Positions 24,159-31,497 of a stretch of 64,000 nt of DNA are shown in pieces (positions within the stretch are counted from its first letter, which is position 1; each line of letters starts with the position of its first letter). The position numbers and the translations under genes are program-made. The stretch spans positions 1,302,001-1,366,000 of the forward strand of contig NZ_CP090439.1 of assembly GCF_021441885.1 (NCBI RefSeq), written 5' to 3'. The notes below the pieces were generated by a model. It had not been told where the DNA came from. It did not search any database and saw only the letters and a list, made by a program, of their open reading frames with translations. This DNA is from Vibrio maritimus. Lineage in GTDB: Bacteria > Pseudomonadota > Gammaproteobacteria > Enterobacterales > Vibrionaceae.

Positions 24159-25262
24159 ATGATTATGACAGATTCAATGTTTCAACCAATTCAATTGGGT
24201 TCACTTACTCTTAAAAACCGTATCGTGATGCCACCTATGACTCGCTCTCGCGCGTCACAGCCAGGTAACGCAGCGAACGATATGATGGCTGAGTACTACG
24301 CACAGCGCGCCTCAGCAGGTCTTATTGTTGCAGAAGGCACACAGATCTCTCCAATGGGTCAAGGCTACGCTTGGACGCCGGGTATCTATTCTCAAGAACA
24401 GATCGCTGGCTGGAAAAAAGTGACTGATGCAGTACACGCAAAAGACGGCGCTATCTTCGCTCAGCTTTGGCACGTAGGTCGTGTTACACACCCTGATAAC
24501 ATTGGTGGTGAACAGCCTATCTCTTCCTCTGCGCTAAAAGCAGAGAATGTGAAGGTTTTCGTCGATAACGGCACCAATGAGCCGGGCTTTGTTGATGTGG
24601 TTGAACCTCGAGCAATGACAAAGCAAGATATCAAAGATGTGGTAGAGCAATACCGCCAAGCGGCATTAAACGCTGTTGAAGCAGGTTTCGATGGTATCGA
24701 GCTACATGGTGCAAACGGCTACCTAATCAACCAGTTTATTGATTCAGAAGCGAATAACCGCGATGACGAATATGGTGGTTCAATTGAAAACCGCCTACGT
24801 TTCCTAGATGAAGTGGTTGCTGCTGTTGTTGATGCCATTGGTGCAGATAAAGTGGGTGTTCGCCTAGCGCCATTTACTTCTCTAAACGGTACTGTCGATA
24901 AGACACCAGTAGAGACTTATACCGCGGCTGCACGTGTACTTAATAAACATAACGTAGTGTACATGCACATTGCGGAAGTGGATTGGGATGACGCGCCTGA
25001 CACACCAGCTGAGTTCAAAACAGCGGTTCGTGAAGCGTATCAAGGTACCATCATTTACGCTGGTCGCTATAACCAAGAGAAGGCAGAGCAGGCTCTGGCT
25101 GGTGGACTTGCTGACATGGTTGGCTTCGGTCGTCCATTTATCTCAAACCCAGACTTACCAAATCGTATCAAGCACGGCTACCCGCTAGCTGAGCACAATC
25201 CAAACACCCTGTTTGGCGGTAACGAAGTCGGTCTGCTTGATTACCCAGAGTACCAAGCCTAA
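24159..25262 (+). CDS. Old yellow enzyme family NAD(P)H:flavin oxidoreductase (NemA-like)
   Basis: A 367-residue FMN-dependent TIM-barrel ene-reductase. Visible are the N-terminal LGSLTLKNRIVMPPMTRSRA, WHVGRVTHP, the substrate-binding HGANGYLINQF pair (His and Asn), and the FIDSEANNRDDEYGGSIENRLRF signature, with the FMN phosphate region YAGRYNQEKA and DMVGFGRPFISNPDL. It reduces alpha,beta-unsaturated carbonyls, maleimides and nitro compounds. It is second in an operon with gloA, which supports electrophile detoxification. No NemR-type regulator is adjacent. Confidence 0.93.
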   Translation: MIMTDSMFQPIQLGSLTLKNRIVMPPMTRSRASQPGNAANDMMAEYYAQRASAGLIVAEGTQISPMGQGYAWTPGIYSQEQIAGWKKVTDAVHAKDGAIFAQLWHVGRVTHPDNIGGEQPISSSALKAENVKVFVDNGTNEPGFVDVVEPRAMTKQDIKDVVEQYRQAALNAVEAGFDGIELHGANGYLINQFIDSEANNRDDEYGGSIENRLRFLDEVVAAVVDAIGADKVGVRLAPFTSLNGTVDKTPVETYTAAARVLNKHNVVYMHIAEVDWDDAPDTPAEFKTAVREAYQGTIIYAGRYNQEKAEQALAGGLADMVGFGRPFISNPDLPNRIKHGYPLAEHNPNTLFGGNEVGLLDYPEYQA

Positions 25263-25266
25263 GTTC

Positions 25267-25319
25267 ACAAGCCCGAGGCTAGGGGGCTTCCCATTTAGGG
25301 AATGACGCCTTGGGCTTGT
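25267..25319 (+). terminator. Long-stem hairpin after the old yellow enzyme gene
   Basis: ACAAGCCCGAGGC (25267-25279) pairs with GCCTTGGGCTTGT (25307-25319) with one G-U. An inner TTCCC/GGGAA stem lies in the loop. There is no U-run, so Rho-independence is uncertain. Confidence 0.55.
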
Positions 25320-25427
25320 CTCTCGCTCCCAGCTATCCTTTTCCTTTCTTGCTAATTCGCTTCCAAAGTGACTATTCACATTTGATCGCTTACAATCTCG
25401 ACAACTTCCTTAACCCTTTCCAGTACG

Positions 25428-25703
25428 ATGAGCTTTGTTGAACTTCAAGACAAACTGGCGACCTTCACTGCTTTAGAACAAGTGTTTGACTACTTTGAGG
25501 TTGAATACGATCGTAAGTTTCTTGATGAATATCGCCTGCCGCTTCTAAAGCGTTTCAACGGCTATCTTTTGATGCAAAAACCGGAAGACTGGTTTGCAGC
25601 GAGAAGGGTGCTTAGAAATGCGTATTGTAAGATCCAAAGAGGTCGATTAGACCCTGCAACACGTTCTGCCTGCAGGGGATGTACGTCTTGTATTCGACGC
25701 TAA
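25428..25703 (+). CDS. NifW-like protein (nitrogenase-stabilising family)
   Basis: A 91-residue protein. LEQVFDYFEVEYDRKFLDEYRLPLLKRFNGYL matches the core of NifW (compare the FFGVPYD, then RLHILQRFHQYL pattern of Azotobacter NifW) over about residues 16-47. The C-terminus departs from NifW and ends in a Cys-rich ACRGCTSCIRR. NifW protects or helps mature the nitrogenase MoFe protein. No nif gene is in this window, so this copy may have another partner. It is monocistronic, upstream of REP elements. The family call comes from recalled motifs. Confidence 0.65.
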   Translation: MSFVELQDKLATFTALEQVFDYFEVEYDRKFLDEYRLPLLKRFNGYLLMQKPEDWFAARRVLRNAYCKIQRGRLDPATRSACRGCTSCIRR

Positions 25704-25821
25704 AATCTAAGCTTAGATTCAGTCAACTTGGCTATAAATAGAAAGTGTGACAACAAAGTTCGAAACTCACTTTTGGATAAAAGTTTCTTGTTGATTCCAC
25801 CCCGTCCGCTCACCAGATATT

Positions 25822-25942
25822 CGTCATCCTCACGAAAGTGAGGATCTCCTACCACGTGTAGGTAATTGAAAATATTCGACTAAGTCACGTAATTCAACTT
25901 TTCAACGCGCTGAATGAGATCCCCTTTTTCAAGGGGATGACG
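25822..25942. repeat. REP-type palindromic doublet, copy 2
   Basis: A 121-bp element very like copies 1 and 3. It has the left hairpin ATCCTCACGAAAGTGAGGAT, a middle with CACGTGTAGGTAATTGAAAA, and the right hairpin GATCCCCTTTTTCAAGGGGA followed by TGACG. TTGAAAA in the middle can also pair with a later TTTTCAA. Confidence 0.88.
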
Positions 25943-26066
25943 GTGATTTTTACTATGGTTTGAAGCACCGAATTGGGTAGTTTTGAGTTACGTTGATCTA
26001 CCCTGTTAGCACAGGTCCGGACATAAATGCTCTGCATCCATTCATTTCTAACATACCCCATATAAC

Positions 26067-26187
26067 CGTCATCCTCACGAAAGTGAGGATCTCCTATAGA
26101 GTGTAGGTGACTGAAAGTATTCGACTAAGTCGCATAAATCAACTCCGCGACGCGCAGAATGAGATCCCCTTTTTCAAGGGGATGACG
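26067..26187. repeat. REP-type palindromic doublet, copy 3
   Basis: A 121-bp element in the same orientation as copy 2, 124 bp further on. The terminal hairpins are identical to those of copy 2. The middle is slightly diverged (for example GACTAAGTCGCATAAATCAA against GACTAAGTCACGTAATTCAA). Confidence 0.88.
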
Positions 26188-26214
26188 ATGATTTTTGGTA
26201 TGGCTTGAAACACC

Positions 26215-26267
26215 AAAAAGGCCCACACCCCAGTAACTATCTCTAGTTAAAAGCGTGTGAGCCTTTT
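26215..26267 (-). terminator. Terminator of the IIBC PTS gene
   Basis: AAAAGGCCCACAC (from 26216) pairs with GTGTGAGCCTTTT (26255-26267) with one mismatch. On the minus strand it ends in GCCTTTTTGG. The loop is about 26 nt. Confidence 0.75.
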
Positions 26268-26287
26268 CGTTTTAGACTACTTGTAGA

Positions 26288-27721
26288 TTACTTATCGTCG
26301 ACGTTAACAAACATCATAGTCAGAGCAAATGCCAGAGCAAATACCCCCACAACGCCAAGTACTGCTTGAATGAAGTTCTGTGTGCCGCTTGCTAGGTATG
26401 CAGGAAGACTGAACACAGACGATAGAATGTAGCTTGTTAGGTGAGTATCAATCGTAACAGAGATTGCGCCGACAACACCTGCCGCCAAGCTCGCAGTAAA
26501 CAATGCCTTTGTGTACTTAGTTAGAACACCGAATAGAGCTGGTTCAGTGATACCTAGAATTGCGGTGATACCAGAGCCTACTGTTACTGACGACTCTTCT
26601 TTAGAAACATGCTTACGCTGTTTGTACCACACGGCCATAGTTGCACCAGCGATTGCTAGGTTGCCAAGACACATGATTGGCATCAGTAGATCTTTTCCGT
26701 ACAAAGCAAAGTTGTTCAAGCTGATTGGCGTCATGCTGTGGTGGATACCAAACACGATAGTAATTGGGCGAGTAAGACCGAACACGAAGCCAGTTAGCGT
26801 TGGTGAAATCTCTAGAAGTGAGCTCACGACCCAGCCCGCACCGTTACTTAGCCACATACCCGCTGGAGCAACTAAAGATAGGACGATTGTAGACGTCACA
26901 GTAAAGGCGAGCAGCGGTGTAAATACCGGTTTTGCTGACGATGGAACGAATCGGTCAACAAACGGTGTCACTTTTGAGAGTACCCAAACTGCTAGGATGG
27001 CCGGAACGATAGCGCCGCCGTAGTTCAGTAACTCTACAGGAATTACGCCCATTACCGTTAGTTCAGGTGCTGCGCCAGCATCTTTAAGTAGCGCTGCTTT
27101 TTCAACCAGTTTTGGTGCCAGCATCGCTGATGACACAGCTAGAGCGATGTACTCGTTAACCTTAAACACCTTAGCTGCTGAGAAAGAAACCAGCATAGGT
27201 AGGAAAAAGAATACGGCGGTAGAGATTGAACGGAAGAAGTAGACCGTATCGGATGATTCTGAAATCACATTGGTTGCGATAAGGCCAGACAGCAGGCCCA
27301 TTAACATACCGGCACCAGCGATGGCTGGTACTACTGGTCCGAAAATACCCGCAACCACGCGCATTGCACTTTGGAACAGCTTACCTTTTTCGACTTCGAG
27401 AGTTGGCTCTTCGGTACTCGTGCTGACACCAGAGAGCGCGTTGTACCATTTCTCCACATCGACACCGATGACAACTTGAGTCTGTCCCTGTGCTAGCACA
27501 ACGCCTCGCACACCAGGGATTTTCTCAAGGGCATCTTTCTTTGCCAGTGACTCGTCCGCAAGCTTAAAGCGCAGGCGCGTCATACAGTGGGTAATGTTTA
27601 CGATGTTGCTCTCACCACCAAGCGCCGTCACTAGCACTTTTAGGTTGTCGTTGAAACCGTTTTGCTCACTATTATTTTTCGTTGTTGAGTTCACGTCATC
27701 AAGCGTTTCAGTCAGTTGCAT
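26288..27721 (-). CDS. PTS EIIBC of the glucose/sucrose/beta-glucoside superfamily
   Basis: A 477-residue fused transporter. The N-terminal EIIB domain (about 22-95) carries the phosphocysteine Cys46 in NITHCMTRLRFKL and the VIGVDVEKWYNAL end. The EIIC domain (about 115-470) has the GAGMLMGLLSGL and GITEPALFGVLTKYTKALF signatures. No EIIA is attached or adjacent, so it would use a separate EIIA such as Crr. It is divergent from an enolase-superfamily dehydratase, with GntR beyond that. The substrate is unknown, possibly a sugar acid or glycoside feeding the dehydratase. Confidence 0.9.
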   Translation of the reverse strand: MQLTETLDDVNSTTKNNSEQNGFNDNLKVLVTALGGESNIVNITHCMTRLRFKLADESLAKKDALEKIPGVRGVVLAQGQTQVVIGVDVEKWYNALSGVSTSTEEPTLEVEKGKLFQSAMRVVAGIFGPVVPAIAGAGMLMGLLSGLIATNVISESSDTVYFFRSISTAVFFFLPMLVSFSAAKVFKVNEYIALAVSSAMLAPKLVEKAALLKDAGAAPELTVMGVIPVELLNYGGAIVPAILAVWVLSKVTPFVDRFVPSSAKPVFTPLLAFTVTSTIVLSLVAPAGMWLSNGAGWVVSSLLEISPTLTGFVFGLTRPITIVFGIHHSMTPISLNNFALYGKDLLMPIMCLGNLAIAGATMAVWYKQRKHVSKEESSVTVGSGITAILGITEPALFGVLTKYTKALFTASLAAGVVGAISVTIDTHLTSYILSSVFSLPAYLASGTQNFIQAVLGVVGVFALAFALTMMFVNVDDK

Positions 27722-27792
27722 AATGGAATTTCCTGCCGTTATTTGATGGGGACATAATATCCAGAGGGCGTATCTACCCCAATCGAAAAAAC

Positions 27793-27808
27793 AGAGAGAT
27801 TCGTCACA
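27793..27808. promoter_or_regulatory. CRP-like site upstream of the IIBC PTS gene
   Basis: AGAGAGATTCGTCACA keeps TCACA fully and three of five bases of the left arm. It is 72 bp upstream of the PTS start. Moderate match only. Confidence 0.45.
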
Positions 27809-27850
27809 TTAAATGCGTCAATTCATTAATTTTAAGCTATTTTCATCGAT

Positions 27851-27891
27851 TGGTTCGTTTTTCTTTGCAAAAGTCCATCGATAACGAACCA
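27851..27891. promoter_or_regulatory. Inverted repeat in the PTS/dehydratase divergent promoter
   Basis: TGGTTCGTT (27851-27859) and AACGAACCA (27883-27891) are perfect 9-bp inverted arms with a 23-bp spacer, between the divergent PTS and dehydratase genes. It is a candidate site for the GntR protein at 29204. Confidence 0.55.
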
Positions 27892-27976
27892 GTCAAATTT
27901 TGCCATAAAATAGCGCTTGAATTCTGTTTTTTTTCGCTGTTAGATAGAATGAAATTTCTGACCTAGAGCCAATATC

Positions 27977-29176
27977 GTGAAAGAAAATCTCATTACAAAT
28001 ATTGAATGTGTGATTACCAAACCAGACCGTCATAATCTAATTACTGTGATTGTGGAAACTGAATCGGGTGTGACGGGTTATGGTTGTGCAACATTTCAGC
28101 AACGTCCGCTTGCCGTAAAGACAATGGTGGATGAATATATTAAGCCACTGATTATTGGTCGAAATGCAAATAACATTGAAGACCTGTGGCAAATGATGAT
28201 GGTTAATTCCTATTGGCGTAATGGACCAGTGATTAATAATGCGATTTCTGGTGTGGATATGGCGCTCTGGGATATTAAAGCAAAGCTTGCAAATATGCCG
28301 TTACATCAACTGTTTGGCGGCAAATCAAGAGATGCGATTCAGGTCTACACGCATGCCACTAGCGACACGATGGAAGGCCTGTATGAGCAAGTCGATCAGT
28401 TCCTAGAACAGGGCTATAAGCACATTCGTTGTCAGCTTGGTTTTTACGGTGGCGTGCCAGAGAACATGCACACAACAGAAAACCCAACGGAAGGCTCGTA
28501 TTACGACCAAGACCAGTACATGGCGAATACACTGAACATGTTTAAGCTACTTCGTGAGAAGTACGGTAATCAGTTCCATATTCTGCATGATGTTCACGAG
28601 AGGTTGTTCCCGAACCAAGCGATTCAATTTGCCAAGCAAGTTGAGCAGTATTACCCGTACTTTATTGAAGATATCTTGCCGCCGAATCAAACTGAATGGT
28701 TGAGTAACATTCGCAGTCAGACCTCGGTATCGCTGGCTTTAGGCGAGCTGTTTAACAACCCAGAAGAGTGGAAGTCGATCATCATTAACCGTCAGATTGA
28801 TTTTATTCGCTGCCATGTTTCGCAAATCGGTGGTATCACACCTGCATTGAAACTCGGTCATTTCTGCGAGAGCTTCGGTGTGCGAATTGCTTGGCACTGC
28901 CCACCAGATATGACACCAATTGGTGCCGCCGTGAACACGCATATGAATGTCCATCTGCACAATGCGGCCATTCAAGAACACGTGCATTACAAAGAGAATA
29001 CGCGCCGCGTGTTCCCGAATGCAGCAGAACCAAGAAAAGGTTTCCTATACGCGTCAGAAAAGCCGGGTATTGGCGTTGAAATGGATGTGCAAGCAGCGAA
29101 AGACTTCCCGGTTGAATATCGTCCACATGAATGGACGCAAAGCCGATTGCCGGATGGCTCAATTCATACGCCATAG
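27977..29176 (+). CDS. Enolase-superfamily sugar-acid dehydratase (RspA/ManD-like)
   Basis: A 399-residue protein of the mandelate racemase/enolase superfamily, ManD/RspA subgroup. Visible are the N-terminal capping domain, ISGVDMALWDIKAKLANMPLHQLFGG, the ILHDVHERLFPNQAIQFAK metal-ligand strand, YFIEDILPPNQTEWL, ALGELFNNPEEW, the late AWHCPPDMTPIGAA histidine, and the C-terminal tail typical of mannonate/gluconate dehydratases. It dehydrates an aldonic acid to a 2-keto-3-deoxy acid. Start is GTG at 27977. It is divergent from a PTS and convergent with a GntR gene, so the three form one small regulon. Confidence 0.88.
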   Translation: MKENLITNIECVITKPDRHNLITVIVETESGVTGYGCATFQQRPLAVKTMVDEYIKPLIIGRNANNIEDLWQMMMVNSYWRNGPVINNAISGVDMALWDIKAKLANMPLHQLFGGKSRDAIQVYTHATSDTMEGLYEQVDQFLEQGYKHIRCQLGFYGGVPENMHTTENPTEGSYYDQDQYMANTLNMFKLLREKYGNQFHILHDVHERLFPNQAIQFAKQVEQYYPYFIEDILPPNQTEWLSNIRSQTSVSLALGELFNNPEEWKSIIINRQIDFIRCHVSQIGGITPALKLGHFCESFGVRIAWHCPPDMTPIGAAVNTHMNVHLHNAAIQEHVHYKENTRRVFPNAAEPRKGFLYASEKPGIGVEMDVQAAKDFPVEYRPHEWTQSRLPDGSIHTP

Positions 29177-29188
29177 ATTGACTAATAT

Positions 29189-29217
29189 AAAACGACCGCT
29201 AATTTAGCGGTCGTTTT
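29189..29217. terminator. Bidirectional terminator between the dehydratase and gntR
   Basis: AAAACGACCGCTAA (29189-29202) pairs with TTAGCGGTCGTTTT (29204-29217). It has A-rich and T-rich flanks on both strands and overlaps the gntR stop codon. Confidence 0.92.
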
Positions 29218-29917
29218 GATCTCGGTATTGCAAGCTTTCGTTATTAAATTTGGTGTGATACGTACATTGATAGTTAATATCGAGAATATCACTGACAATA
29301 AAAGCCTCTCCCGATAAAAGAAAACCTCGATTGGTAATATTCATAGCCGACGTAGAACGTTTGCATTCTAGTAACTTAGCATCTTCTGAAGATAAACTAA
29401 CGGCTTTATAACTCGTTAAGTAGCTGTCTATTTCTAAACCCAATGAAAGCGCGAGCTTTTGCAGCGAACTTTCAACAATAGTGTCATTCATTTTAGGGAA
29501 TAAATGTACTGGTAGAATCGTTTCTTCTATTTGAGTGATTTTATCTTGAACGAGTCTTAACCGTTTGATGTGCCACAAGTAATCATTTTCACCTATAGAG
29601 AAAACTTGCATCTCGTGATGAGTAGGTACTCGTTTATTAAGCTGAACTTTTTTATAGGAGATCTGCTCGAAGCTATTTTCTGTTATCGAGTTATATATGA
29701 GTGGTGAGCCAATCATCGCTGTGTTAACAAAATACCCCGACCCCGTTTTGGGTTTGGCTACACCAATTGCCTCAAGTTTCGATAGGGCCTTTCTAATAGA
29801 GAATCGAGATAATTGATATTTGTCGGCGAGTTCTCTTTCAGAAGGCAGTTTGTGTGTGATAACACCTTGGCAGATTTTACTGATCAGGTCTTGAACCAGC
29901 TGTTCATGCTTTTTCAT
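29204..29917 (-). CDS. GntR/HutC-family regulator
   Basis: A 237-residue regulator. The winged HTH is at residues 1-70 (LISKICQGVITHKLPSERELADKYQLSRFSIRKALSKLEAIGVAKPKTGSGYFV), and a UTRA-type sensor domain covers about 85-230 (LWHIKRLRLVQDKITQIEETILPVHLFP). It sits convergently after the dehydratase and most likely regulates that gene and the PTS. The candidate operator is the TGGTTCGTT inverted repeat at 27851. The inducer is unknown. Confidence 0.87.
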   Translation of the reverse strand: MKKHEQLVQDLISKICQGVITHKLPSERELADKYQLSRFSIRKALSKLEAIGVAKPKTGSGYFVNTAMIGSPLIYNSITENSFEQISYKKVQLNKRVPTHHEMQVFSIGENDYLWHIKRLRLVQDKITQIEETILPVHLFPKMNDTIVESSLQKLALSLGLEIDSYLTSYKAVSLSSEDAKLLECKRSTSAMNITNRGFLLSGEAFIVSDILDINYQCTYHTKFNNESLQYRDQNDR

Positions 29918-30029
29918 TATAGGCTTTATGAATTACATCAGATGGTATTAATGATAGCGACGAAAGAGGGATATTGGCAAACCTATTGAGGTAGCCATTG
30001 AGAGTTTTGAGGGGTCAAGCGAGATTTGA

Positions 30030-30056
30030 AGCCAAGTGAGGTTCACTCACTTGGCT
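30030..30056 (-). terminator. Hairpin terminator after the starch-binding-like lipoprotein gene
   Basis: AGCCAAGTGAG (30030-30040) pairs with CTCACTTGGCT (30046-30056), an 11-bp stem with 5-nt loop, 9 bp after the lipoprotein stop. The following minus-strand bases TCAAATC are a weak U-run. Confidence 0.65.
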
Positions 30057-30064
30057 ACGAGGTG

Positions 30065-30595
30065 CTACATGCACTTATTCACTGATACAGCGACGGGATT
30101 TGCTTTCTCGTCAAACTTAACTGACCAAACGTACTTTCCAGCAGTTTCGATGACCGATTTAGTATCTTTGCCATAGCCACCCCATTTAAGTACTTTTGTC
30201 TCTCCTGGGTTAAGTGTACGGCCTTCAGCGGTGTATTGTGGTTTCCAGTCTGAAGCTGCGTACTGCATGCTGAACTTACCTGGTTTTTCGTCGATCACTG
30301 CTTGATACAAACCGTCTCCTTTGTGCTCGAACTTACGTCCGTCGACGTGTTTCCAGTTTGAATCGGCAAACGTACCGACTACGAAAAGCTGTTTGCTAAC
30401 AGGACCTTTATCAGCAACCGTTGGTGCGTCACAGGCTGCCATCGCGGCGGTATCGACGCCTGCTGGAGCAGCCGCCACAGCAGCTGTCGTTGTTGCAGCA
30501 CTGTCATCCGCGGATGATGTCGCTGGGTCAGACGCACAGCCAAACATTAGTGCACTTATCACTGCCATAGACAGAGCAGATTTTATTGATGTCAT
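30065..30595 (-). CDS. Lipoprotein with pullulanase-like starch-binding domain
   Basis: A 176-residue protein. Start chosen at ATG 30595 (MTSIKSALSMAV) with AAGGA upstream; the frame is open 18 codons further without a ribosome site. The signal peptide ends in ALMFGC, giving an acylated Cys at about residue 20, followed by an Ala/Thr/Ser-rich linker to about 50. The rest (KQLFVVGTFADSNWK, FEHKGDGLYQAVID, FSMQYAASDWKPQYTAEG) resembles the beta-sandwich domain found in Vibrio pullulanases and alpha-glucanases. Role inferred: binding of maltodextrin at the envelope. MalT-like boxes upstream agree. Confidence 0.75.
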   Translation of the reverse strand: MTSIKSALSMAVISALMFGCASDPATSSADDSAATTTAAVAAAPAGVDTAAMAACDAPTVADKGPVSKQLFVVGTFADSNWKHVDGRKFEHKGDGLYQAVIDEKPGKFSMQYAASDWKPQYTAEGRTLNPGETKVLKWGGYGKDTKSVIETAGKYVWSVKFDEKANPVAVSVNKCM

Positions 30596-30990
30596 GGTTT
30601 GTCCTTTTTTATTTTTGGTTAGGGCGAGCCTAGGATATTCCTCACCCAAAAATAGCTACTCATCCCCCTAAAGAGGTGAAGGGGGATGAGTACAAAGGGT
30701 GAGAGGAATAGGTCACAAAATGTGCAAGTTTTCTTGCTGCGTTTTGTTGGCTGTTTTTGAGATAATTCTGATTTTTATCGTTAACGACAGGTCTGTTTAA
30801 TATAAAATTCTAAGACTGTTCTCTTATTGAGGAAATATAACCAAATATTACAAACTGATAACGGGATCGTTTTTGGTAACACGAAGGGAGTGTGTTTTCT
30901 GGTATTTGAGGTGTGGTGATTTTGCTAAAAGGTGAACCAGTAAGAATTGCGTCGCGTAAGTAAAGAGCGTCGGAAAATCAGGAGAGAACC
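30596..30990. other. 395-bp divergent gap between the lipoprotein and TPR genes
   Basis: The gap holds the paired MalT-like boxes at 30657-30692 and otherwise AT-rich sequence with probable promoters for both genes. No small ORF with a convincing ribosome site was found. Confidence 0.5.
30657..30692. promoter_or_regulatory. Paired MalT-like boxes in palindromic orientation
   Basis: TACTCATCCCCCT (30657-30669) and AGGGGGATGAGTA (30680-30692) are perfect 13-bp inverted arms, 10 bp apart. Each contains GGGGATGAG, nine of ten bases of the MalT box GGGGA(T/G)GAGG. They lie 62-97 bp upstream of the lipoprotein start, as in pullulanase promoters. Confidence 0.6.
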
Positions 30991-31482
30991 ATGCGAAGCA
31001 CTATAATCCTCGTAACCAGTATGATCGTTTCATCAAGCCTTTGGGCTGCCGGCTCTGGCTCGAGCAGCAACCCTCTCAGCCGGGCTGAGCGGATATACAA
31101 TCAGGGTGTTGAGTTGATGATGGACAAGCAGTTTCTTGATGCAGAGCGAAAATTTCGAACAGCCTTGAAGCGAGATAAAGACTGGGCGGAAGCGCACAAC
31201 AACCTAGCGTATACCCTAAGAAAGCAAGGCCCAGACCATTACAATACGGCGATGTTTCACTACAACAAGGCCATAGCTCTCTCTCCAAAAATGCCTGAAC
31301 CTTACATGTATCGAGGTGTATTACATGTTCAGATGGGCAATGCCGCACTCGCGAGAGAAGATCTAGATACGCTGAGACAATTGCGTTCACCTTTGGCGGA
31401 TGAGCTGGCATTTGTTATTGCCCAGGGTGAAGAGAAAACGCCCGAGCAATTTTTTGGTGTGTCTGAGAAAGTGAAAGGCTAG
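30991..31482 (+). CDS. Exported TPR-repeat protein
   Basis: A 163-residue protein with a Sec signal peptide (cut after about WAA, residue 20) and two to three tetratricopeptide repeats: RIYNQGVELMMDKQFLDAERKFRTALKRDKDWAEAHNNLAYTLRK, then MFHYNKAIALSPKMPEPYMYRGVLHVQMGNAALAREDLDTL. Start follows AGGAGAG. It is expected to be a periplasmic scaffold; the partner is unknown. It is convergent with a YcaQ-type gene, with 14 bp between stops. Confidence 0.87.
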   Translation: MRSTIILVTSMIVSSSLWAAGSGSSSNPLSRAERIYNQGVELMMDKQFLDAERKFRTALKRDKDWAEAHNNLAYTLRKQGPDHYNTAMFHYNKAIALSPKMPEPYMYRGVLHVQMGNAALAREDLDTLRQLRSPLADELAFVIAQGEEKTPEQFFGVSEKVKG

Positions 31483-31483
31483 G

Positions 31484-31497
31484 GCTCGCGTGCGAGC
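31484..31497. terminator. GCTCGC/GCGAGC hairpin between convergent genes
   Basis: GCTCGC (31484-31489) and GCGAGC (31492-31497) form a tight GC-rich stem between the TPR stop and the YcaQ-type stop. There is no U-run on either side. Confidence 0.45.

Larger units (their letters stand above)
25704..26287. other. 584-bp gap with two REP doublets and a terminator
   Basis: This gap contains REP doublet copies 2 and 3 and the minus-strand PTS terminator at 26215-26267. The remaining 25704-25821 and 25943-26066 hold no gene or structure that I can support. Confidence 0.6.

Noticed and set aside
25428..25703. Presence of a nitrogen-fixation cluster inferred from the NifW-like gene
   Set aside because: No other nif gene is seen in the 64 kb.
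23402..26187. The repeated hairpin elements as a CRISPR array
   Set aside because: Only three 120-bp copies with irregular kilobase spacing, internal palindromes and no cas genes; they fit REP doublets.
26511..27023. A 170-residue plus-strand reading frame inside the IIBC PTS gene
   Set aside because: It is antisense to a conserved permease with clear signatures, is rich in Pro/Arg/Thr as antisense of membrane codons is, and has no ribosome site or recognisable domain.
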